The notes under the pieces are model-generated. The model saw only the letters and a list, made by a program, of their open reading frames with translations, was not told the DNA's origin and did no database searches. Shown piece by piece: positions 1 through 12,000 of a stretch of DNA of 64,000 nt. The position numbers and the translations under genes are program-made. How positions within the stretch are numbered: the first letter of the stretch is position 1; every line of letters starts with the position of its first letter. This DNA is from Phytopythium helicoides (lineage: Eukaryota; Oomycota; Peronosporomycetes; Pythiales; Pythiaceae): the NCBI GenBank assembly GCA_024867545.1, contig JANFNE010000025.1, forward strand, positions 744,001-808,000. The letters run 5' to 3'.

Positions 1-3000
1 TCTGAACCACTTCAATTAGGTCACTGTCGGAATATGTGTCGTGAGCTTGATTCCACATCCCAAAAGGGAATCCATTTTTACTGGAAATAACTGCATGAAA
101 AACGCCAACGCGAACGAGCAGACGCTGGCTTTTTTCAGGAAGAGAATCAGCATCTTTGCCAACTGTGGCTAAGATAACCCGTACTGCACGCTCAAGCGTG
201 CGCTTCAGAGCAAAACGACTCGAGCCCAAGGTAACGTATGCTCCAATAAGATTAGAGTTGTGGCCACCTGCGTATGCGGATTCATCCGTCATTTGAGGGC
301 GTGCAACTGATGAGCAAATCGCAGAGTTTTGGATTAAGGCTACCCATAATCGAAAGTCGGGGTGAAACCGCTGTCCCTGGAGGAGTTGATGGAGCTGCTG
401 CAAGAACATCGGTCTATGCACTGAGGGTAGATGACGCAAAACCACCCAGAGACCTTTGTTTGCGGCAATTAATACCCGCTTCTTTAACTTCGCCCAGTGA
501 TTTAGTGCCATTAGATCAACACTGCCTCCATCAACAACTGCCTTTGAATTGTTCGCTACTTCACCCACAAGTGTCACTATATCAATCTGCGGTGCTGATG
601 CGATAACAACAATTGGGGCACCTGAGTTGGTATAAGTCTGCAAAATATGCGTCAGTGCATCCACCCCATCACACTTCGCTCTAATATGATTGATTTGCCT
701 AGGTATTAGTGAGGTTCGAGGCAAACTGACCTCCATAGTTTCCAATTCTGTTGCTCCACTAGTCTCATTCTCGTCGCTTACGTATTGGCTTGTTGGGTTT
801 TCATCGAGGTGAAGGACAATGAATCGTTCAAGCTCGGTGACGAAGCTAGTTTCATCGAGAGCTACTCGAATGCACAGTCTGAGCAATGGGTCGTCGGGAC
901 CTTCATATCCGGGGGCACAATCACGCGACGATGCGGACATCTTATTATTTATTGAAGAAACGACATGGTACAAAGAAGACCGTTCGTTACCAGTACTTCG
1001 GGAGCAAAAGTTATGTGCAATAAAATGCTGGAGTGAAGGTGATTCATCTGCGATAAAGCATAGGATTTGCCACTGTCGCTTGCTGACATCATCTGGACGA
1101 TGCTTCAGAAACTTTGTGTTTGCCAACTTGGCGGACACTACGTTTTCAGTGCACGCCACCGCTGCTAGAAGGCGCAACAACAAACCGTGTGTTGAGTTAC
1201 TACTGCGAACCAAAGATCCAGCGGCTCGCAGCTGAAATCTACCTCCTCGGCTATTAGCTGCGTTAGACTCCTCGTCTCGAATTCGAGCCGTAGCACGGCG
1301 TTGGTACAAATAAAATGCTAGGATGAAGTCGAATTTAATCCTATCCTCGTCTTGAAAAAAGTGATACACAAACCCGCGAGCGTCAGACGTGAAGATCGAT
1401 GTGATTAATCCTGAATTGTGGCCAAGGCCACCAATTTCCAGGGCTCGAGTTAAGCTGCTCCAGACCCACTCAACGGAGAGTGTAATGTCTTTCCAACATC
1501 GAGGGTAATGTGTTGCGTGCTGCATCCATATCCTCATGTCACGCCACGCTTGTGCAATATCAACGCATCGTCCAACCAGTGTACAATAAGGTTCTAATTG
1601 ACAGAAATGATGTTGCATCTTTGCCTCTGACTCTGCTCGTCGTTTTTCTTGTATATTAAGGGTAGCTCGGTTTTCAACCACTTTAAGAGACTTTGGAGCG
1701 TCGATGCATACGTCAGCAGCTGACGTTGTTGACAAAAAGTATAATAAATCGCTCTCGATGATCGATACTTGCTCTTCTGCAACTCGGATATCTCTCCGCA
1801 ATGCGTGAAGCTCAGTAAGAGCTTGTGACCTTCCACCCGCCTCGAGAATGGTCTGCCAGCATGTCTGCTCAATAAATGCTGATGTCAACTCAAATGGAAT
1901 AATACAAAGCTGGCTCTGGTAGATTGCCATCCAATCGGGGATTGAGGCTGAGAGCGAATAGATGAAAAATACTTGACAGTTGCAGCTGAGGAACTCAAAC
2001 AAGTGCTGTGTTTGCTGAGAAGTACTGATTTTAACTTCGCCATTTTGGCAAGCTGGAGGCATCTCAGTGGTAAATCCAATATCTGATGGACTGCACCAGC
2101 ACTGATGTCGTTGCTTTCCTCTTCTTTGTGCTCCCGATTTGTCAGTTACGAAAAAGGTGTCACTTCGACCACCGGAACCTACAACATCCTGATTCATTGT
2201 CCGAAAGAGTCCACGGGATTTCGCAGCAATGAATGGTGCTAGCTTCTGCGCGATGTCCCTGTTGAAGTCTGTAATGAGTAGGACACTATTAGTCAGTATG
2301 CTATCACAAATCGCTTTCCACACTTCAGTAGCTGTTGACAATGTAGCCGATAAAACACACAGGCCACTCCCTTCGCATTGATAATACTGTTGCATCCACT
2401 TCATTGCAATACCGTGTGGGTCCAATAGAAGTGGGATTCGAAAGCTACTAATAGCGATCACGATACTGTCTCTGGTGCTCTCATCTAGATCACCATGCAC
2501 GGCTCCAGGTTGAAGGCGAGAAATCTCTAGATTGCTCATCAGCATAATTTGGTGAAGAGAGCGACTTGATGAGTGAGAAATAAAGTGTTGTGCAAGAATG
2601 GTCGACCACCACTGGGGGCCACAAAGTTCTGATCGTGCTTCTGTTGACAAACTTGACGCGTAGGCAATTGTGGCAGTTGCCATCAACAAATCGCCGAGCC
2701 ATTTTGTAGAGAGCTGTGTGTAGTGCTCATACTGTTGCTTCCATTTAACTCTCGACGAATAGAGAGCTTTCCAAACAGCAGAAGTGAGCTCGAGAGTTGA
2801 CTCATTATCGCGAAGTTTTTCCTCCACATTTTGGCGTTCCAGCTCAGACGTAAGTCGCTGGGCGCTGACTTGGGTCAATGTAGTGTCGACTTGATCCCGT
2901 AGCTCTTTAGTGCGAGCCTCGACTTGATTTTGAGCATCTACAAATGCTTCTCGTTCGTGTTCCAACTGGATAAGCTTAGGCCTCGCGAGCACTAAATCGC

Positions 3001-6000
3001 GAGCAAATGTCGCGTAGATTTTTACCCATTCGCACAGTACACCAGCGACTTCATGTACAGATTTAAACATGTCAACTTCGAAGTCAGGTGCGGTGCATAT
3101 AGGAAGTAGAAGCGCTACAACCTTCTCGTCAAAACGTTTGGTTGCATCGAACGTCATCAGCTGTGTCCAAAATTCTGGCGTCTCTAGGCAAGCAGCGAGA
3201 GAGTTCCAGTAATCCATCACAACTTCCTCGGGGTCAATATCGTCATGTGTTTCGACGGGTGCAATATCCATGATTAGTCCGATGCATTCTGCCAATTGGA
3301 GCAGTGATGTCGGTATCGGCGTTGTTGCAGCAAAGCGCTTAATCTGGAATCGTAAACGCCGCAACTCGTCGTCGATCGATTCCTCACTCGACTCACGGGT
3401 CAAAGAAGCGGCATTCTCGCTGCTGTCCACTTTAGATGAATCACAATCCTGACCACTCGCTTGATCAATACTTGGAATTTCGTTTGGCAAAGGATTTGCT
3501 TCCGAAATCTCTGAAGCATTTATTTGTATATCACATTGCTGGACCAAAGGGACTCGTTCCTCGTCTAATAGAGTCTCTTCAACAACCCAGCTGACAGCCT
3601 CGACGTATCTAATTAATTTTTGTCGCATGCGCTCAAAGTTTGTCATCGCATCGTGAATCAGTCCCATGTACTCTTGCTCTATTGCTGCGACCCTCTCGCG
3701 GCGTAACTCTACAAGATCAGTTGCGACCTCGAGTCCACGTGTGATCTTGCTAGTCGTAATTTTCTCACGTTCTAAATTTCCTGACATGCGTCTCCGAACT
3801 TCAAGCTTATGTTGCATCTCAGGTTTAAGCTGTTCTGCATGTGATTGCTCTGCGAGTAGTATTTGCTCTGCACCGTTCAGAAATACGAGTCCTGACTCGT
3901 ATTTTTCGCGCCATCCCTTTATTTCAAGCTCCAGACTTTCCCAATGCGATAAAATCAACCCAACATGATCAATCAGCAATGCCGGGGTGACGTCAATAAA
4001 GGTATAAGGTTGGTCAGAACATGTGAAATGAAGCGTATCTGAAGCCTTCACGCTACCCACTTCTTCATTTATACCTCTGGAAAATGCAGACACTTCGTGA
4101 TCCCCTGAATTATTAAACGTTTTGAGGAAGTTCTTGGTAGATATATAGAGACCAACGACAGCAGACGACAGTTGAGAGGCTCGTTCTTTATCAATTGTCG
4201 GTGACAATAAGAAGCACTTTTGGGCTACGGTAACTAACGAATCTACTGGCCAATCTTCCAAATAGTTTATTGAACTAGTCTTGACAAGATGTGGATATCT
4301 CCATACCAGGTTGGCCACAGAATGGTTAGGTCTTGTAGCAATCGCTATGTTGATTTTCTTCCGAGTTTCCTTGAAGAAGAACGCCAGCATTCCAATATTT
4401 GAATCAAGTTCTGCTGTTGCACTTTGTAAAACACTAGATACACCAAGTGGGTCACCTGTTTCAGGGGGTTGATGCTGGGCTGACAACTGTGCTATGTACT
4501 GTCGATGCCGATCACGAAGCAATGCGACATCCTCATTTGTCAAATCCTCATGTGTAATAAAATCAGGTGGAAGGTCGTAACCAGCAAAAAACTGGTTCAG
4601 AAGTTCTAGAAGCGGCTCACAACTTTCTCGTTCTGCATCGTACTTGATGATCACCAAGAGGTTTGAGCTATCAGTGTGCAGAGCAGCTTTCATCGCCTCC
4701 TTCAATTGACTTTTCCAGTTTTTATGGAGTGTATTTTTATCAGGTTCGATTGAGGTACCTTCAAGTATACAGATGGGTAACTTGGATATGAATGCTGCTA
4801 ACCGAAGGATTGTAACCAGCTTACATCCTCGGCGACCTAGCAATACGAGTGGGGCCTCCACTACCCGAAGTAGTCTGCACAATCGAAGTACATGGTGAAC
4901 AACGTACTGGCACAATAGAAGCTCTAGGACCTCTGGAGTTCCCGTATCACTGTCGTTTCGTTGGTACATAGCCATGATACTTCTCTCAACTGAGAGCTCA
5001 ACTTTCTGAAGGTCAGTCACTTCACGATATCCCTCCAAGTACCCCGCACCATTGTTCTCACCAACAAAAGTGAAAGTAAGCTGTTTGGATAGCCAATCTT
5101 GTGTCCTGGAGGCGTTTTTCACCACTGATGCGTCCATATGCGATGGAAACAAAGTATCTGGAGTTATACCGAACGAAGCGAGTGCGGTGGTTTGAAGCTG
5201 CTGATAAAATTTGTTGCATTCTCGTTCACCGATTATTCGATCACCGAAAGTTCGAGCACTCTCATGGCACCACATCCGAGCCAGTGATGACTTGTCAGAT
5301 ATTGGACTCGATGGTTTTAGTCCAAGGCTCGTGCACCAAACCACTCGAAATAGATCTAGCATTCGGAAATTATATAAAAGCTTGTTCGGAACGACACAAG
5401 TTGACTTGGAAAAGACAGTCTCGTTGTTTGTTAGAGAGCGAAATAGTTTTAAGCTCGCTTTAATCACAATAATTTCAAGTTGGGCTGACTCTGGTACAGT
5501 TGACAGAGATTTAGTCGATAGATCGGTTGTTGCATTTTCATTGGTACCATGGGGAGCAGATACTACGGGAGTTAGAGACGCCAGCACTGAACATATGCTG
5601 ATGAGGTCTGAATCATTCAAGGTAGATACTAGGACTGGAACACATTTTTGAACAAGTCGGTGAAATGCGGTGGAAACAGTCAAGCGCCGCTCTTGCATTG
5701 TACCACAAAGCAATATCTTATCGGAGTTCATTAGCACTTTTCTCTCGGGATGAACCACACATCGATGATCAACTATCATCCGAATAACCTCTTCAGCTCG
5801 GTCAGATGTACGCAAGGAATGCGAATCTAAGTAGTGCAGGTCGTCGATAAATATAACACCTTGGCGGGCTTTTCGATGCTTTACAGGAGGTCGAACATTT
5901 GGGTTGCTTTTCCCAACCCGAGATACTGACTGAATTCGCTTCAACAGGGGTTGTAGCTGTTCTAAAAGACCACTTGCCGTGGAATTCATACTCGAAAAGA

Positions 6001-9000
6001 CCCGAAAGGCGATTCCTTCTGAATCTGTGTCCCTTCTTTTCAATGAATCACTGTCAGATTGGTCTATGCCCAAATGCGACTGATCCTTGTCATCGCTTTG
6101 CATTATAGACCACAGTCTCTCCATTGCCATCGTCTTCCCACAGTCCGAGGGGCCAATTAATACGGGTGAGTAATTTGCTACAAGTAGTTGATACATCATG
6201 CAAGTTGGAGCAACTAGATTTGGAATGGGAACCGAGACGTGGGTAAAGAAGAGTGGAGATCGCATCTCGCTGAATTGGTTTTGGGTTGATCCGCCTACTC
6301 GTTGCAACCAGGTATCGTAGTATTCACTCCATCGCATCCATTTCAATCCAAATTCAATAGAGAAGGCGTACCCATATATGGTATCGATTTGAGCTGACGA
6401 TGCGCCTCCACTAGCAACAGAGGCACCCCCTTTACTACTACTCAGTTGTCTTGAAGCAGTCCCACTTCGGACTAGCACCGCATCTCCACTACTTGGAAAG
6501 AACAGCAACAAAGCTCGCTTCAGCGTTGATTTGGCGTTTTCTGGCCCATTGATGATGAGATGACGAAGAAAAGCATGGAAACTTTGTCGCTCCGCTCTAT
6601 CCGAGGTGTTGCCTATGCTCCACACAAGAGCTTGGAGATAAAAACAGCATATCGCCATATCTCGCTGCTTTGTGCTGATCATTCCAGCTAACCCTTCCAG
6701 TGCAGCGGTAAATGCTGAGTGCAAGTGTGCAAACAAACTTTGAACACGTTGGACCCGCCTCGAAGCCGATGTGAGGCTGAAATTCTGCTCTATGAATTCA
6801 ATCGATGCATCCAGTGTCTCGTTTAACGACACGTCAAGTATTCGATACAGTGCCTCGCCAATGACAGCAAACTCTTCGTAATGCGTTGCTTTCCAAACCC
6901 GAAACAAAGGTCTCCAGTCTCGTAATAGTGGTGCCGCCCCAAGGTTAATAAATGACGAGCGAGATACGAATGAAGGGGATGCGTTTTCCAAGGATGTTGT
7001 CTCAAACACCAAACGCATATTTTGCGCAAGAGTTATGAACTTTCCCCCCGGCACCATCATACCTGCCGGCAATCCTGCTTTACCAAACGTCCTTCTATCG
7101 CAGTCATCAGCTATCTTAATGAGATGGTCGGACCAACTCATGTCGATTTCGCCGTCGAGAATCACCCATGTTTGGCTACGGTTGTTCATCATGAGACGTG
7201 ATTTGGCGTCTCGCGTGATTTTCCCGAGAACAGTGTCCCCAAAGCCAGCTGAAGACGTTTCGAGACCCAGCAGCGTTGGAAGTGGGAGTGCCTGAGCGCA
7301 CAATGTTACTAATCGTATTTCTGAGGATTTCGACTGCTTCCTAGCGTCTGCCACTTCCTCTCTTGGTACTTCATTAATCTGAATATTGACGGCCTCAGAG
7401 CTTGTATCCATTGTTGATTCCAAGGCAAACGCCAAACACCGACTTAAACTACTCTTACCGGAGCCAGCATCTCCCACTACAACCACGACACGATGGTGCT
7501 GGACTGCCTGCTTCAGTTGAATTACTTTCGACACAAACTCTTCACCAAATAAGGCGATTTCGATATCACAATGTTTACGAACCCAGCAATCGATCTCGGC
7601 TTCTTCCATTTGCCTCCAACGACTATGTGGGTCTTTCAATTCAAAAACACTTGCATTGTGGGGGTCACTATTTGAAGAGGTGCCGACACAATCTGCGTTT
7701 GACGGTCGTGAATCTACACTGTTATCAAGTTTTCCCACTGTAAGAGCTGAAAAAATGTTTGTAAGTAGCTGGTCAGCGATGCTCTTGCTGTAGTGCGGCA
7801 ACATCGCGTAAAATGTGTTTAGTAGAGCTTGATATGTACACCTATACTCCAATTCGTTGGAGGTTGGTACGGCGTGGGCCATCAAAAGCTCGTCACTTCG
7901 ATTAACGATTTGCCGGATGGTTCGAAATTGCGTCAAACTACCTTTCATTTCTGATATGTTTTTGTATTTTTCGCTTGTAGACGAGTTTCCCAGTGCACTT
8001 ATACTTCGATTAAACGTACTCAAAGCAGCAAACAAGACAGATGATAGTGGTTTTGCAGCAGAAAACCCTCGTTGAGTAAACATCACCTCGGCGATAACTT
8101 GCACATTGATCTTAGGCACTGTGATTCGTCTGAAGAAGAAGCGAGCTTCTGGTGGTGGTGCAGCAGGCATTGCCCAACTCGTATGGAGTGTAGAAAGGAA
8201 AAAGGTTCCCTTTCGCAATCTTAGTTTTTGGCCCGACATCACACATTGAGTCTCTCCAGCCGAAAGTGTATCATGGACCTGTGAGCACAATGTTACGAGC
8301 GGCAAAATGAAGCTAGAGTTGAACGTGAACAAATGATGAAGTGAGAGCCATGCGCCTGTCATTGCAGACCCACACACAAAATTTTCGACCAATGAAAAAA
8401 CGCCAGTTGCCTTGGGACTCGCTTCAAAGCTCACAAATAATCGTCCGCAAAGACGCGATAGGCCGACAGACGTTGTGGTTTTGCCGGATCCAGATGGGCC
8501 ACAAAGAAGGACACCTTTTCTACCAGCCAAACTCGCAGTTTGAGCGATGGCATGATAGCACCGTAGCGTGAGCGGCGTCACTATTACAGCGTTGGTGACA
8601 TTTCCGATGTATTCAAAGCCATAGTGTAGTGCACTGGATGTCATAATCCGAAGTGTTAACGCGTTTTCTTCGAAAGAGAAGCGTGGATGTGCAAGCCACG
8701 CCAAGGATTGGCACTCCTGTTTCTCTTTCAGCGGCAGTTCCGTGAGCAGTAGGTGAGAGACATCTCTTAATTGCGCCAGAAGAGATATGACGTTAGATAG
8801 TGATGCTCGGTATCGAGCGTGTGTTGCGGCTTTCAGCTCTCTCGAGACCGAGTCTTGCTTTGCAATCAAATCCTTGGCAAGTGTAGACCACTTACTTATC
8901 TTATCTTGAGTACATAAGTTTGCTTGCTCTCCTTCCGATGTCCACCATAACAACACAACAGTCTGTAGAACCTGTTCAGGCCAAAGCAAACACCACTTCC

Positions 9001-12000
9001 GGAACTCTTTTCTTGCCATATCACCCAGTGCAGCACGAATCGAAGCCTGGAGAATCGTCATCATAGCCTTCTCCAATTTGGTGAGACACGCCGCAATGGT
9101 CGAGTCAGCCGTTGGAATTGGCGCACCAAGTGGAAAATGCTCGCCCACTGCACTCAACAATGTCGTGATATCGCCGGATTGGTTTACGACAACCCCACTC
9201 ACACCTGGGAAGCACGAGCGAGATATTACTTTCCAAAATGCAGGCGAAGTAGCCCAAGGCGAATCTCTAAAACATGTATGCACCGTAACAAGGTCTGCAT
9301 CAGTTAAAAATCTAAAGCGCGAGAAACTCGCTCGAGTGCTCTCAACACCTACTCGGATGCTATCTCGAATCCGATCAAACAGTAGTTGGCAATGAAGCAT
9401 ATGATCTACAATACTATCGCTTGAAAGCGAAGACGTTCTTGTCGGGTCAAAGTTCCCACTGTCGGGAGAGCTAGTTACTAAGTCGCGAAAGAAAGGATGA
9501 TTTCCAATATGATTCATGATAGCTTCGTATTTAGACCTTGCGTCTCTGAAGGCCTCAAGCACTTCATCTGAACTCTTGGTTGAAGCCGCTGTTGCATTAA
9601 AAAAAAGTCTAGAGGAGAGTACCGGAAACAAGAAGCGCCAAGAGCGCTCGTTATTTACCATGACACTTACTAGAAGTCGCACTCTTTGGCAAAAACGAAT
9701 CCATGCATCAATCGTGGCAGCAAAAGGTTCGGCACTGGGTATGTTACTCAGTGCTTGAAGGCGCATTTCCTGTTCCTCTGATAGTGATATCACGTCTTCG
9801 AGCGAGCGTTTGTCCAGAACTAGCTCAGAGTATGCTGAAAATCTTTGAGTTGGCTCGAATATCTGCTGATCCGTTCCGTCACGACTTTCTTCGTTCCTCT
9901 ACGTGTACGCTTGAATACAACTCGTACGGTAGCCCAAACAGTTTCAATTTCGTTGATAGCAAGCTCAACCGACAATTCTTGCGCAGCACTCTCACTAATA
10001 GAAACTACTTCGTTTACGTGCTCGTACGCGCCATTTTCTAGTAGTTTGAGAAGGGTCACAGGGTCGCGCGTTTCTAGATCCGTCATACAGAGCAGAGCTG
10101 CAACCTGTTTTAAGTGGCGCTCTTTCATAGCGTGATGAGATATAGCGAGAACCAGGCGAATATTCTCGCGAAAGTCTGTCATCTGCTTTCTCAATAGTTC
10201 TGCTGTAATTGCAGCTCCAGCTCCACTCTGCTGGAGCCGTCTTGTTACGTTAGTAATTAATGCTAGCATTTGAATCAAGATCGACAATCCTTCCACTCCT
10301 GGGATTTCGAATATGTTTGTTCGGAACCAGCTTGAAGTCATCTCTCTGAAGTCGCGCGCCGTTCGCCACAGCTGCTCATACGGCTCAATTGCGATAGCAA
10401 TGTCGTCCAGTACTCCAAAATCAGTTGAGGGCCACTGCAGTCTAGCTTCATCGATGTTTATAGATTCGGCGTGCTTTCGGAAAGTCGCCAGGATCTCTTT
10501 CATCTTGCCTAGTTGGACAACGTTGGTTGCAGCGTGCCTTAAGTCGCTTCTCTTTGCCAAGCCACGAACATCACCATAAAATTCATCAATCTCGGCCAGC
10601 AGCAGCGTACGCTTGGAGATAAAATTTGCCTCAATCCTTGAACGCTCGCCCAAAAGTGATGTGTCGGAGTCGCTCACTAAACTTACAATGCGAGCATGCC
10701 ATCTAAATGCTTTTGCTGTCAACCTTAGCAGGTCTGGGGAAATGGAAAACCAAGGAAACTTACCAGTATTGCTGGTGACGATACTTTTTGCTTCGGTTGT
10801 ACCCCTCTCAAAGAGTAGAAAGCGTACTCTATCTTTTACCTTTTCTGCTCGATCTTGAAGTTCGATAAGAACTTTCTTTCTTAGAGAATTAATAAATGCC
10901 TCACTATCGAGCAACTCGTCAAGATTTGAGGGTTTTCGCGCAAGTCGCACTGCAATCTCCTTATAGGAACGAGTAAGCTCGGCGGTAATGTCAAATGTCT
11001 TCTGCTGAAAGGCAGATAAGGACGTATTCAGCCAGGAAACAAACAGTAATCGCAGATCCGCGACTAGTTGTTGACAATCGATTGCGAAAAGGTTCATGGG
11101 CTTGATTATAGCCACTTCAGTATTCAGGAGTCCAGCACTATCTTGAATCCGTCGGAACACAGTTATAAAATTGTCCAGCTGGCTGGGACGAAAGTCGCGT
11201 GTACTACCAGTAAGCGTACTATCAATCTCGATTCTAGACCGTGAGATCTGATGAAATTGGCGAGCTATCGTCTGATAGTGATTCTGTAGATGGAGTACCA
11301 ACTCCGAGTTTTGTTCGACAATTTGCCGAATGCGTATTGTGGCAGCAAGTATACTATCTTCACGCGTGGTAACACTCCATAGCAATGACTTATTACTTTC
11401 GTCGGCATCGATTCGAGGCAAATCTTGGAATATCTCCAGAATGTTGTGAAGAACGCGCAGCAGATGGCTAGGAACTTGTTCGAGAGGGTCAACCAGCACA
11501 ATTTTTGCTTCTCTGCACTGGTCTTCTGATGTACGAAGCATGAATGAAGACAGGATTCCACAATGAATAAGTTTTGGGTTGTGGCCACAACTAAATTGCT
11601 CAAAAAACTCGAGGTATTGCCGGATCGATTTATAAATGAGCCCCCTGAGCTGCAACGACATCACAGTTGCTACAGCGTTCATGATACGTTTGTTACGGCC
11701 AAATTGAATAGTTTTCGGATGCAGCTTTCGGTTCCCGTCACCAAAGAAAAGCATACGTGCCCAATCGTGCCAGTTGGCAATAAGCATGTTCTTTACTTTT
11801 TGAGAATGGTCAAGTTGCTTCTCTACAAAAGCCGTGATTCTTAGTGGGATGCTTACCTCGGTAATCTGCTCAAAGCCTGGGCAAGCGACAAGAGACAACG
11901 ATGGCTCCAGTTTGCACCACCGCTCCTGTAATGCTCGGATCCTCGGATCATCTATCACTAGTAGAGAGGATAGTCTTGCTTTGACCTTGTTTTTATCCAA

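Noticed and set aside
1594..2702. Small minus-strand frames and many plus-strand frames in 1-9.8 kb suggesting several small genes or a broken dynein
   Set aside because: The third minus-strand frame is open across the whole interval and carries all dynein motifs; it has no stop in the window, so this is one intact exon rather than a pseudogene.
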